Shown here one piece after another: positions 1 to 6,950 of a stretch of DNA of 32,314 nt. Position numbers and translations under genes: made by a program. The notes under the pieces were generated by a model that had not been told where the DNA came from, made no database searches, and worked only from the letters and a program-made list of their open reading frames with translations. Location: NCBI GenBank assembly GCA_017444665.1, contig JAFSWC010000064.1, positions 1 to 32,314 of the forward strand. The letters run 5' to 3'. This DNA comes from Oscillospiraceae bacterium (GTDB lineage Bacteria; Bacillota; Clostridia; Oscillospirales; Oscillospiraceae). Numbering within the stretch: position 1 is the first letter of the stretch; each line of letters begins with the position of its first letter.

Positions 1-61
1 GGCTCGAACTCGCTACCTCCACCTTGGCAAGGTGGCGCTCTACCAGATGAGCTAAGGCCGC
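1..61 (-). tRNA. tRNA-Gly (GCC), 3' end cut by window edge
   Basis: Read on the minus strand, the gene begins GCGGCCT (acceptor), then TA and a GCTC D-stem. The anticodon stem CCACC/GGTGG closes a loop carrying GCC. The T-arm GTTCGA is visible, but the 3' acceptor strand lies beyond base 1. It is the last visible gene of a Val-Phe-Gly cluster, 3 nt after tRNA-Phe. Confidence 0.93.
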
Positions 62-64
62 AGA

Positions 65-140
<76 letters not shown>

Positions 141-149
141 ATATGGATA

Positions 150-226
150 TGGTGGGAACAACTGGACTCGAACCAGTGACCCCCTGCTTGTAAGGCAGGT
201 GCTCTAACCAGCTGAGCTATGCTCCC
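150..226 (-). tRNA. tRNA-Val (TAC)
   Basis: 77 nt on the minus strand. The acceptor GGGAGCA pairs with TGTTCCC (one G-T), and the anticodon stem CCTGC/GCAGG closes the loop CTTACAA with anticodon TAC. CCA is encoded at 152-150. It is the first tRNA after the promoter at 243-271. Confidence 0.96.
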
Positions 227-242
227 GCGCGACAGCTTTGTT

Positions 243-271
243 ATCATACTAAAAAAATCCAAAGTTGTCAA
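243..271 (-). promoter_or_regulatory. Near-consensus sigma-A promoter of the tRNA cluster
   Basis: On the minus strand a TTGACA -35 (271-266) and a TATGAT -10 (248-243) are separated by exactly 17 nt. The predicted start is about 10 nt before tRNA-Val. This strength fits a stable-RNA promoter. Confidence 0.85.
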
Positions 272-294
272 TATCCCAAATCAAATTTTTCTTC

Positions 295-330
295 TCCCCG
301 CGGCGGAAGTATGCGCTTCCGCCGCGGGGA
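295..330 (-). other. Perfect 15-bp hairpin after hslO, no U-tract
   Basis: Arms 295-309 and 316-330 pair perfectly over 15 bp around a 6-nt loop, 9 nt after the hslO stop. On the minus strand the next bases are A-rich (GAAGAAAAATTT), so it is not a classical intrinsic terminator. It may protect mRNA 3' ends, or terminate inefficiently between hslO and the tRNA promoter. Confidence 0.6.
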
Positions 331-338
331 ATGCCGCG

Positions 339-1217
339 TTATGCTCTCTCTTCCCCGGCCAGCGCCGCGATCTCGGCGGGGGAGAAGGAATATACCTTGT
401 CGCAGAACTGACAGCTGACGGAGATATCCCTGCCCTCCGCGGCCATGTTGCCCAGCTCCTCGCGGCCGATGCTGCGCAGCGCGTCCTTGACGCGATCGTG
501 CGAGCAGTAGCAGCGGTATTCGATTTCCTTTTCGCCGACGATGTGGTGCTCAAGCCCCTTCAGCACCTGCTCGAACACACGTTCCGCGCCGTCCTCGTCC
601 AGGATCGTCGTCAGCTGATCCATCATAAAGATGTTCTCCTCCAGCTTGTCGATCAGCGCGCTGTCCGCGCCGGGCATCAGCTGGACGATAAAGCCGCCGG
701 CGGCCCTGATGCTGCGGTCGGTGTCGACCAGCACGCCCAGCGCACAGGCCGAGGGGACCTGCTCGCTCTCGGTGAGATAGGCGGTCATGTCCTCGGCAAT
801 CTCGCCGGAGACCAGCGCCGTTGAGCCTATATAGGGCTCCTTCAAGCCGATATCGCGGCTGACCGTGACCATGCCGTCGCGCCCGACGGCGCCGCCGACG
901 TTCAGCTTGCCGTCGCTGCGCAGCGGCAGCTCGACAAAGGGATTTTCCACATAGCCGCGCACGTTGCCGCCCGAATCGGATACCGCGACGACGCTGCCGA
1001 TCGGCCCGCCGCCATTGATGCGGATCGTAAGACTGCCCTTTTCCTCTTTCATCGCGTCGCCCAGCAGCGAGGCGGCGCACAGCGTGCGGCCCAGGGCCGC
1101 GGCGGCCGTGGGGCTGCAGCCGTGAATGCCGCGTGCGCGCTCGACCGTGTCCCGCGCGGTCACAACGGCCATCTTGACAAAGCCGTCGGCCGCGGTGGCC
1201 CGAATGATTTTATCCAT
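339..1217 (-). CDS. hslO: Hsp33 redox-regulated chaperone
   Basis: HslO/Hsp33 is a cytosolic holdase activated by oxidation, when its zinc-bound cysteines form disulfides and the C-terminal domain unfolds. The product is 292 aa, the usual family length. The zinc site is complete: CYC at residues 236-238 and CQFC at 269-272. I start at ATG 1217 because AAGGAGA lies 8-14 nt upstream and homology begins with MDKIIRA; the reading frame is open further upstream but without homology. It is the third gene of a yerC-methyltransferase-hslO run, 14 nt after the methyltransferase stop. The family call is secure; the operon is inferred from spacing. Confidence 0.96.
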   Translation of the reverse strand: MDKIIRATAADGFVKMAVVTARDTVERARGIHGCSPTAAAALGRTLCAASLLGDAMKEEKGSLTIRINGGGPIGSVVAVSDSGGNVRGYVENPFVELPLRSDGKLNVGGAVGRDGMVTVSRDIGLKEPYIGSTALVSGEIAEDMTAYLTESEQVPSACALGVLVDTDRSIRAAGGFIVQLMPGADSALIDKLEENIFMMDQLTTILDEDGAERVFEQVLKGLEHHIVGEKEIEYRCYCSHDRVKDALRSIGREELGNMAAEGRDISVSCQFCDKVYSFSPAEIAALAGEERA

Positions 1218-1231
1218 TGTTGATTGTCTCC

Positions 1232-1960
1232 TTATTCTTCCCGTTTTGCACAGACAAAGATGCGCCCTTTTTCGCCCTGCGGCCCGTCGGCGACAAAGCG
1301 GACGGCGACAAAGCCGTGCTCCTCCAGCTCGCGGCGGAGCTGCCGGCGCGTATGGGCGTATTCGACGTGCTCTTCGCCGCTGCGTCGCCACAGCGCCCCT
1401 TCGCGCTCGAACAGATCCATGCCGTAGACGAGACAGCCCTCCTCCTCGTCAAAATCCGCCCGCCAGAGACAAAGCAGATCCTCGTCCTCGTCGACGGACA
1501 CACTGCCGTCCAGCGCGCGCAGGCTCTCCGGCGACTTGATATCAAAGATCAGCAGCCCGCCGGGGCGCACGAACAGATGCAGCCGGCGGAACACCTCGCC
1601 CAGGTCTCCGCCTGGGAGATAGTTGATCCCGTCAAGCGAGCAGACCGCGGCGTCGACCGTGCCGTACAGATCAAGCTCCTGCGCGCTCTGGCACAGGAAC
1701 AGCGGCGCGGGGGAGAGCGCGGCGGCTTTTTCGCGCGCTTCCATCAGCATTTCCTCCGACTGGTCGGCCGCGATCATCTCATAGCCGCGGCGGCACAGCT
1801 CGGCCGTCAGCGTCCCCGTCCCGCAGCACAGATCGAGCAGAAGGCGGAATTCGCCGCCGTCGCGTGCAAATTCCGCCTCATAAAAGTCTGCGAAGCTGCT
1901 ATAGGGGATATCGCCCGTCAGCGTGTCATACCACGCCGCAAGCGGACCGTAGCAGTTCAT
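1232..1960 (-). CDS. Class I SAM-dependent methyltransferase
   Basis: A 242-aa Rossmann-fold methyltransferase of the UbiE/Methyltransf_25 type. Motif I reads DLCCGTGTLT near residue 43, the acidic end of strand 2 is AADQS, and motif II is VDAAVCSLDGINYL. The C-terminal half (from about residue 150) is a beta-rich segment common in small-molecule methyltransferases of this group. Its substrate cannot be told from sequence. Its ATG overlaps the yerC stop by 4 nt (ATGA), implying translational coupling, and hslO follows 14 nt downstream. Confidence 0.9.
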   Translation of the reverse strand: MNCYGPLAAWYDTLTGDIPYSSFADFYEAEFARDGGEFRLLLDLCCGTGTLTAELCRRGYEMIAADQSEEMLMEAREKAAALSPAPLFLCQSAQELDLYGTVDAAVCSLDGINYLPGGDLGEVFRRLHLFVRPGGLLIFDIKSPESLRALDGSVSVDEDEDLLCLWRADFDEEEGCLVYGMDLFEREGALWRRSGEEHVEYAHTRRQLRRELEEHGFVAVRFVADGPQGEKGRIFVCAKREE

Positions 1961-2262
1961 TTCTCCTCGCCCTCCGCCGCGGCCAGACGCGAAAAGGCGA
2001 TCTCATAGCCGCCCTCGCCGTACTGCAGCGAGCGGTTGACGCGGCTGATCGTGGCGCTGGAAGCGCCGGTCTCGGAGAGAATGTCGTTATAGATCATGCC
2101 CTTGTCCAGACAGACGGCCACCTGATAACGCTGTTCCATGGCCATCAGCTCCGACACGGTGCACAGATCGTCAAAGAATTTCATGCACTCGTCGACGTCG
2201 CGCAGGGTGAGGATCGCCTTATACATGTTCTCATTACGGGGCTTTTTCGAGAGCTTGTTCAT
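1957..2262 (-). CDS. yerC: YerC/YecD family TrpR-related DNA-binding protein
   Basis: A 101-aa protein of the TrpR-like YerC/YecD family. A helix-turn-helix is visible at about residues 57-80 (YNDILSETGASSATISRVNRSL), preceded by the typical RDVDECMKFFDDLCTVSEL segment. I start at ATG 2262 because GGAGG lies 5 nt upstream; an in-frame ATG at 2274 lacks such a site. Members are presumed transcription regulators with poorly defined regulons. It heads the minus operon with the methyltransferase and hslO, so autoregulation is possible but unproven. Confidence 0.92.
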   Translation of the reverse strand: MNKLSKKPRNENMYKAILTLRDVDECMKFFDDLCTVSELMAMEQRYQVAVCLDKGMIYNDILSETGASSATISRVNRSLQYGEGGYEIAFSRLAAAEGEEK

Positions 2263-2304
2263 GTCTACCTCCATCTGTTCAACAGCCAATTTACTTTCAT
2301 TTCC

Positions 2305-2333
2305 ATCTTATCACTTTAATCTGTAAAAGTAAA
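2305..2333 (-). promoter_or_regulatory. Candidate promoter of yerC operon
   Basis: On the minus strand TTTACT (2333-2328) and TAAGAT (2310-2305) are separated by 17 nt, about 43 nt before the yerC start, in an AT-rich gap between divergent genes. Confidence 0.6.
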
Positions 2334-2446
2334 GAGAAAAATCCCTTTCCCGCCATGTTTTTTCGTCGCATTTGCATAAAATAACAGAAAAACCGGCCGC
2401 GGGCAAAAAAAGCAGAACGCCTCCCGCGCGCCGTGCGAGAATCCCC

Positions 2447-2475
2447 TTGCGTAAACGCCGCGGAGAGGATATAAT
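2447..2475 (+). promoter_or_regulatory. Promoter of the NfeD-SPFH-hexokinase operon
   Basis: TTGCGT (2447-2452) and a perfect TATAAT (2470-2475) have a 17-nt spacer. The nfeD start is 28 nt after the -10, with AAGGAGGCG in between. Confidence 0.8.
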
Positions 2476-2502
2476 AATAAAAAACGGAAGGAGGCGTTTG
2501 AT

Positions 2503-2949
2503 ATGTTCGAATTCCAGGGCGGCATGACGGCCGTGTGGGTCGTGCTGATGATCGTGTTCCTTGTCATTGAAGGGATCGTGCCCGGACTGGTGTCGATCTG
2601 GTTTGCGCTCGGCGCGCTCGCGGCGCTGATCTCTGCCATGCTCGGCGCGCAGATCTGGCTGCAGGCGCTGTGGTTCGTCGTGATCTCGCTGCTGGCGCTG
2701 CTTGTGACAAGGCCGCTGGCGAAAAAGTACGTCAACTCGCGCACCCAGGCCACGAACGCCGATATGCTCATCGGGCAGGAATGCATTGTAAGGGAAACGA
2801 TCGACGCGCTTCACGGTACCGGGGCGGTCGCCGTTGCGGGAAAAGAGTGGACCGCGCGCAGCGCTTTGCCCGAAGAGATCATCGAGCAGGGAGCCGTCGC
2901 CGTGATCGAACGGATCGAAGGCGTCAAACTGATCGTCAGAAAGAAATAA
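2503..2949 (+). CDS. NfeD family membrane protein
   Basis: A 148-aa NfeD-type protein (short class without the protease domain). Two to three membrane segments span residues about 8-70 (AVWVVLMIVFLVIEGIVPG; IWFALGALAALISAML; ALWFVVISLLALLV), followed by the soluble OB-fold domain (residues about 85-146) with GQECIVRETID and TARSALPEEIIEQG. NfeD proteins are partners of SPFH/stomatin proteins and are nearly always encoded beside them, as here (SPFH gene 31 nt downstream). AAGGAGG lies 6-8 nt before the ATG. Confidence 0.93.
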   Translation: MFEFQGGMTAVWVVLMIVFLVIEGIVPGLVSIWFALGALAALISAMLGAQIWLQALWFVVISLLALLVTRPLAKKYVNSRTQATNADMLIGQECIVRETIDALHGTGAVAVAGKEWTARSALPEEIIEQGAVAVIERIEGVKLIVRKK

Positions 2950-2980
2950 CAACACCAAATTCATAAACGGAGGGACCATT

Positions 2981-3862
2981 ATGCCTGTCATCATTATTAT
3001 CGCAATCATCATCATTGCCCTGATCATCGTCAACATCCGCGTCGTCCAGCAGGCGAGAGCGTTCGTTATCGAGCGTCTCGGCGCATACAAAGAAACCTGG
3101 AACGTCGGCCTGCACGTCAAGATGCCCTTCATCGACCGCGTGGCCAAGATCGTTTCGCTCAAAGAGCAGGTCGCCGACTTCCCGCCCCAGCCCGTTATCA
3201 CCAAGGATAACGTCACCATGCAGATCGATACGGTCGTCTACTTCCAGATCACGGACCCGAAGCTCTTTACCTACGGCATCGAGCAGCCCATGGTCGCCAT
3301 CGAAAACCTGTCCGCGACGACGCTGCGTAACATCATCGGCGATCTCGAACTGGACCAGTGCCTGACCAGCCGTGACATCATCAACTCGAAGATGCGCTCG
3401 ATCCTTGACGAAGCGACCGACCCCTGGGGCATCAAGGTCAACCGTGTCGAGCTGAAGAACATCCTCCCGCCCAAGGAGATCCAGAACGCGATGGAGAAGC
3501 AGATGAAGGCCGAGCGTGAACGCCGTGAAGCCATCCTCCGCGCCGAAGGCGAAAAGCGCGCCGCGATCCTCGAGGCCGAAGGTGAAAAGGAATCCGCGAT
3601 CCTGCGTGCCGACGCGAAAAAGCAGCAGCAGATCCTTGAGGCCGAAGGCGAGGCCCAGGCTATCCTGAAGGTCCAGACCGCCACGGCCGAAGGCATCCGC
3701 CTGATCAACGAGTCCGCCCCGTCTGACGCCGTGCTGCGCATCAAGGCGCTTGAGGCCTTTACCGCCGCCGCGAACGGAACGGCGACCAAGATCATCATCC
3801 CCAGCGAGATCCAGGGGCTGGCCGGTCTGGCTGCCGGCGTGATCGAGGCCAACAAGGAATAA
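2981..3862 (+). CDS. SPFH/Band 7 (stomatin-like) membrane scaffold protein
   Basis: A 293-aa stomatin/prohibitin-like protein. An N-terminal membrane anchor (residues 2-20, almost only I, V, L, A) leads into the SPFH domain (about 22-185: QQARAFVIERLGAY, ITKDNVTMQIDTVVYFQI). A charged coiled coil (about 185-245) with an 11-residue repeat follows (AILRAEGEKRA, AILEAEGEKES, AILRADAKKQQ). The C-terminus is IPSEIQGLAGLAAGVIEA. Family members oligomerise on membranes and organise microdomains with NfeD. GGAGGG precedes the ATG. The hexokinase gene follows across a 32-nt palindrome, probably co-transcribed. Confidence 0.95.
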   Translation: MPVIIIIAIIIIALIIVNIRVVQQARAFVIERLGAYKETWNVGLHVKMPFIDRVAKIVSLKEQVADFPPQPVITKDNVTMQIDTVVYFQITDPKLFTYGIEQPMVAIENLSATTLRNIIGDLELDQCLTSRDIINSKMRSILDEATDPWGIKVNRVELKNILPPKEIQNAMEKQMKAERERREAILRAEGEKRAAILEAEGEKESAILRADAKKQQQILEAEGEAQAILKVQTATAEGIRLINESAPSDAVLRIKALEAFTAAANGTATKIIIPSEIQGLAGLAAGVIEANKE

Positions 3863-3884
3863 AACGCAGGCATAATAGCACAGC

Positions 3885-3916
3885 GGCAATGCCGGCAGCG
3901 CGCTGCCGGCATTGCC
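3885..3916. repeat. Perfect 32-nt palindrome between SPFH and hexokinase genes
   Basis: Bases 3885-3900 are the exact reverse complement of 3901-3916. As RNA this is a stem of about 14 bp with a 4-nt loop. No U-tract follows, so it is not an intrinsic terminator. It ends 19 nt before the hexokinase ATG, just ahead of its ribosome site GGAGAG. It could be an mRNA-stabilising or processing hairpin, or a dimer-binding operator. Confidence 0.8.
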
Positions 3917-3935
3917 CTTGAACGGAGAGAAAGAC

Positions 3936-5207
3936 ATGAAAATGACCGCGCAGGAATTCCTCATCCGACACAACATGTCGCCGGAGCAGATCGACCCGGC
4001 GTTTTACGGCCCGCAGATGGCGAAGAGCATGGAAGAGGGGCTTGAAAAGGACGGCTGCATGCTGCCCATGATCCCCACTTATCTGAAAAACAGCGGCGAG
4101 GTCCCGCAGGACGTCAGCGCCGTCGTCATCGACGCGGGCGGCACAAATTACCGCTGCGCGCTCGCACGTTTTTCTTCCGGCCGCTGCGAGATCAGCGAAA
4201 TGAAGAAAATGCCCATGCCCGGCATCGGGAAGAGCGCCACGTGGGAGGAATTTATCTCCTTTGTGGCCGACAGCATCATGTCGTATATGGACCGTGCGGA
4301 CAAGATCGGCTTCTGCTTTTCCTATTCCGCCGTTATCACGCCCGAGATCGACGGCCGCGTCATCCGCATCGACAAGGAGGTCGTCGTCACCGGCTCGGAA
4401 GGAAAGCTGGTCGGCGCCTCGCTGCTGGAAGAGCTGGAGCGTCGCGGCTGCACCGGAAAGAGAGTCGTGATCTTAAACGACACGGCTGCCGTGCTGCTCG
4501 GCGTCTCGGCGACGCTGGAAAAGGAAAAATACAGCGATTTTATCGGCCAGATCAACGGCACGGGCAGCAACACCTGCTGCATCGTTCCGATGAAGAAGAT
4601 CGGCAAGCTGCAGCGCGAAGGCGAAGACGGGATCATCGTCAACATCGAATCCGGCCTTTACGACGGCCTGCCGCGCGGCGACTTTGATCTGGAACTCGAC
4701 TGCGAAAGCAACAATCCCGGCTCGAAGCACCTCGAAAAGCTGACGGCCGGCGTGTATCTCGGCTCGCTGTGCCGGATCATGTTCGAGGCCGCTGTCAACG
4801 AAGGTGTCCTCTCGGCCGAAAGCGGTGAAAAAATCGCCGAGCGCGGCCGCTTTGACGCCTCGACGATCGACCACTGGGCCGGCGGAGAAGACCTTGACGG
4901 ACTTGCCTCCTGCGAAGAGGACGCGGCCTTTATCCGCGATATCTGCCTTGCTGCGATCGACCGCTCGGCCAGATGCATGTGCGTCAACCTCATTGCGATC
5001 GCGCTGCTGGGCGGCGCCGGCGCAGACAAGCCGATCTGCGTCTGCGCAGAGGGCTCTCTTGTGCAGAAGAGCCGTCATTTCCGCCCGTTGCTCGAGAAAT
5101 ATCTCGAGCAGTACGCCCACGGCGTGTTTGGCAGAAAGCTGGAGCTCATCGTCGGATACGAGACGACGCTCCCCGGCGCCGCGGCTGCTGTGCTGCTCAA
5201 TACATAA
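3936..5207 (+). CDS. Hexokinase (eukaryote-type hexokinase family)
   Basis: A 423-aa sugar kinase of the hexokinase family, a type uncommon in bacteria. Phosphate-1 motif DAGGTNYR is at residues 66-73, the catalytic Asp lies in ILNDTAAVLLG (D182), and the hexokinase GTGTN element appears as INGTGSNTCCI (206-215). A NIESG segment matches the family's NTEWG with Trp replaced by Ser, then NNPGSKHLEKLTAGVYLG follows; the C-terminal adenosine region ends LPGAAAAVLL. It should phosphorylate glucose or a related hexose with ATP; exact specificity is unknown. I prefer ATG 3936 (GGAGAG upstream) to the in-frame ATG at 3912, which lies inside the palindrome. Last gene before the terminator. Confidence 0.9.
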   Translation: MKMTAQEFLIRHNMSPEQIDPAFYGPQMAKSMEEGLEKDGCMLPMIPTYLKNSGEVPQDVSAVVIDAGGTNYRCALARFSSGRCEISEMKKMPMPGIGKSATWEEFISFVADSIMSYMDRADKIGFCFSYSAVITPEIDGRVIRIDKEVVVTGSEGKLVGASLLEELERRGCTGKRVVILNDTAAVLLGVSATLEKEKYSDFIGQINGTGSNTCCIVPMKKIGKLQREGEDGIIVNIESGLYDGLPRGDFDLELDCESNNPGSKHLEKLTAGVYLGSLCRIMFEAAVNEGVLSAESGEKIAERGRFDASTIDHWAGGEDLDGLASCEEDAAFIRDICLAAIDRSARCMCVNLIAIALLGGAGADKPICVCAEGSLVQKSRHFRPLLEKYLEQYAHGVFGRKLELIVGYETTLPGAAAAVLLNT

Positions 5208-5246
5208 CGCTGCTGACGGAAGACAAAATCGGTTTACATAACATAT

Positions 5247-5277
5247 AAAAAAGCAAGTCGAAAGACTTGCTTTTTTT
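5247..5277. terminator. Intrinsic terminator after hexokinase gene
   Basis: Arms 5247-5259 and 5264-5276 close a GAAA tetraloop and run into seven T. The arm has A-runs on the left, so it could also work on the other strand. It insulates the hexokinase operon from nrdR. Confidence 0.93.
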
Positions 5278-5319
5278 CCCGTTTTTTTGCATTTTCTTAT
5301 AGCAAAGCACAAAGGGCTG

Positions 5320-5328
5320 TGTTATAAT
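5320..5328 (+). promoter_or_regulatory. Extended -10 promoter of nrdR
   Basis: TGT directly precedes a perfect TATAAT (5323-5328), an extended -10 arrangement. No good -35 exists at 16-18 nt spacing. The nrdR start lies 35 nt downstream. Confidence 0.65.
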
Positions 5329-5363
5329 AACAGCAATCACACATCATCGGGGGAGAAAGAGAT

Positions 5364-5819
5364 ATGAAGTGCCCGTTTTGCGGTTATTCCGACAGCAAGG
5401 TCATTGACTCGCGTCCGGCGGAAGAGGGCTCGACCATCCGCCGCAGAAGAGAGTGTCTGGCCTGCCAAAAGCGTTTCACCACCTATGAGATCATCGAGCG
5501 CCTGCCGCTTGTCGTCATCAAGCGCGACGGCAGCCGCCAGTCCTTCGACAAGGTAAAACTCATCAACGGAATGGTCCGCGCCTGCGAAAAGCGCCCCGTC
5601 ACCCTCTCGCAGCTTGAGACGATCGCGGACGAGATCGAGCAGGAGCTTCAGAGCGGGCTTGAGCGAGAAATCAGCACGGTCGACATCGGAGAGATGGTCA
5701 TGGCGAGGCTGAAGAATGTCGACGAGGTCGCCTATGTGCGCTTTGCCTCGGTCTACCGCAGCTTCAAGGATATCAACACCTTCATGGAAGAGCTCTCCAA
5801 GCTGCTGACGGAGAAGTAA
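5364..5819 (+). CDS. nrdR: Transcriptional repressor NrdR of ribonucleotide reductase genes
   Basis: A 151-aa NrdR, full length. The N-terminal zinc ribbon has C3, C6, C31 and C34, with the basic [10 protein letters not shown] segment. The ATP-cone follows (about 49-139: [21 protein letters not shown]), binding ATP/dATP to sense nucleotide levels and control repression of nrd operons. No ribonucleotide reductase gene is in this window, so its targets lie elsewhere. GGGGGAG lies about 9 nt before the ATG. It converges with the DUF4363 gene with only 11 nt between the stops and no terminator. Confidence 0.97.
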   Translation: MKCPFCGYSDSKVIDSRPAEEGSTIRRRRECLACQKRFTTYEIIERLPLVVIKRDGSRQSFDKVKLINGMVRACEKRPVTLSQLETIADEIEQELQSGLEREISTVDIGEMVMARLKNVDEVAYVRFASVYRSFKDINTFMEELSKLLTEK

Positions 5820-5830
5820 AGAGGCGCTCT

Positions 5831-6208
5831 TCAGAAAATGCTGCTCAGGCGCAGCGCGTCCATCCGCTCAAGACTGTCGAGATGATAGAAAAGACGCAGA
5901 TAGTCGTCCCGGCTTTGCTTTTCCTCGTCGCGCAGGGAGGCGGACAGATCAAAAAACGCTTCCGACACGGCGTCGATTTCGCTCTGACGGAGAAAAATAT
6001 GGGCATAGTCCGCCGCTGACTGCCACCGCTCCATCGCCGTCTCCAATTCCGAGACGGCGAGTTGTGTGTCACCCCTCTCCCATGCGGCGCAGGAGCTGCT
6101 GACAGCCTCCTCGATATCCTCGACAAGGTTGTCAAGGTAGCGGATATTGCCCAGCAGAATGCCAAGCAGCAAAATCAACAGCACAATGGCAATCACTTCC
6201 CGTCTCAT
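5831..6208 (-). CDS. DUF4363 family protein, single membrane anchor
   Basis: A 125-aa protein with an N-terminal membrane segment (about residues 5-22, EVIAIVLLILLLGILLGNI) and an extracytoplasmic, mostly helical domain rich in acidic and Leu residues (VEDIEEAVSSSCAAWERG; AMERWQSAADYAHIFLRQSEID). It resembles DUF4363, whose role is unknown. I start at ATG 6208: AAGGAG lies 9-14 nt upstream and the ATG overlaps the stop of the DUF421 gene by 4 nt. DUF421-DUF4363 pairing recurs in Clostridia and suggests a complex at the membrane. Confidence 0.82.
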   Translation of the reverse strand: MRREVIAIVLLILLLGILLGNIRYLDNLVEDIEEAVSSSCAAWERGDTQLAVSELETAMERWQSAADYAHIFLRQSEIDAVSEAFFDLSASLRDEEKQSRDDYLRLFYHLDSLERMDALRLSSIF

Positions 6209-6882
6209 TTTACAAGCTCCTTTTTTACACAATAGACCTGCGAGGCGTCGTCCACGGTCATCAGAAAGACCCCGGCGAGCTCGACGCCATGCTCCGAAAG
6301 CTGCCGCTGCAGCCAGGTCATGTCATGGCCGCTTTTCTGCAGGTTTTCATGGATCAGCCTTCCGTCGCTGACGAGAATGCGCGGAAAGCCGATGTTCTCC
6401 GTCGGAATGTTCATTTTTTCCGCGCTGGGCGGCTGCTTGCTGGTGTAGAGCAGGATGCTCAGCTTTCCGTTGGTCTCCAGAAAAGCGTATTCGACCTCCG
6501 CAAGATCGCGCACGCCCTGCGAGCGCATCTCCTGCATCAGCTCGTCGAGCGTAAAGCGGTTTTTGGACATTTCCTTCTGGTCGATCTTCCCGTGGGAAAT
6601 CAGCATGCTCGGCTTGCCGAACAGAAACGAGCGCAGGCGGATGCTGCGCATCGACAGCGATGAGATCAGCAGCTCGCAGCAAAACAGCGTGACGATCGGG
6701 ATCAGCCCGTTGAGTATCGGCATGCCGATATCCTGCAGCGGGTTGGCCGCCAGGTCGGCGATCAGCGAGGCCACCAGGAATTCCGACAGCTCCATCTCGC
6801 CGAGCTGTCGCTTGCCCAGCAGCCGCAGAAACATCAGCAGGGAAAAATACAGGATCAGCGTCCGGACAAAAATCACAGCCAA
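6205..6882 (-). CDS. DUF421 (YetF/YrbG family) membrane protein
   Basis: A 225-aa DUF421 protein. Three membrane segments lie within residues about 3-75 (FVRTLILYFSLLMFLRLLG; SEFLVASLIADLAANPL; ILNGLIPIVTLFCCELLISSL). The family signature RLLGKRQLGEMELSEF lies at the end of the first segment. Cytosolic alpha/beta domains follow (about 95-215). Homologues such as YetF have been linked to spore and envelope functions, but no activity is known for most. The start is TTG 6882, with GGGGTGA 7 nt upstream. Coupled to DUF4363 by ATGA and divergent from the NagB-like gene. Confidence 0.87.
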   Translation of the reverse strand: MAVIFVRTLILYFSLLMFLRLLGKRQLGEMELSEFLVASLIADLAANPLQDIGMPILNGLIPIVTLFCCELLISSLSMRSIRLRSFLFGKPSMLISHGKIDQKEMSKNRFTLDELMQEMRSQGVRDLAEVEYAFLETNGKLSILLYTSKQPPSAEKMNIPTENIGFPRILVSDGRLIHENLQKSGHDMTWLQRQLSEHGVELAGVFLMTVDDASQVYCVKKELVK

Positions 6883-6898
6883 GAAACAATCACCCCGG

Positions 6899-6926
6899 AC
6901 AATAGTATTTCCAAAGCCCGAAGCAA
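6899..6926 (-). promoter_or_regulatory. Candidate promoter for DUF421-DUF4363, overlapped by an inverted repeat
   Basis: On the minus strand TTGCTT (6926-6921) and TATTGT (6904-6899) are 16 nt apart. The inverted repeat AGTATT (6904-6909) / AATACT (6925-6930) overlaps both boxes and faces the divergent NagB-like gene, so it could be a shared operator. Weak evidence. Confidence 0.4.
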
Positions 6927-6950
6927 TACTCGAAAGGGAGAGGAAAAGCT

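Noticed and set aside
219..824. Open frame of 201 codons on plus over hslO
   Set aside because: It is antisense to a clear hslO gene, has no family resemblance and starts in the tRNA-Val gene.
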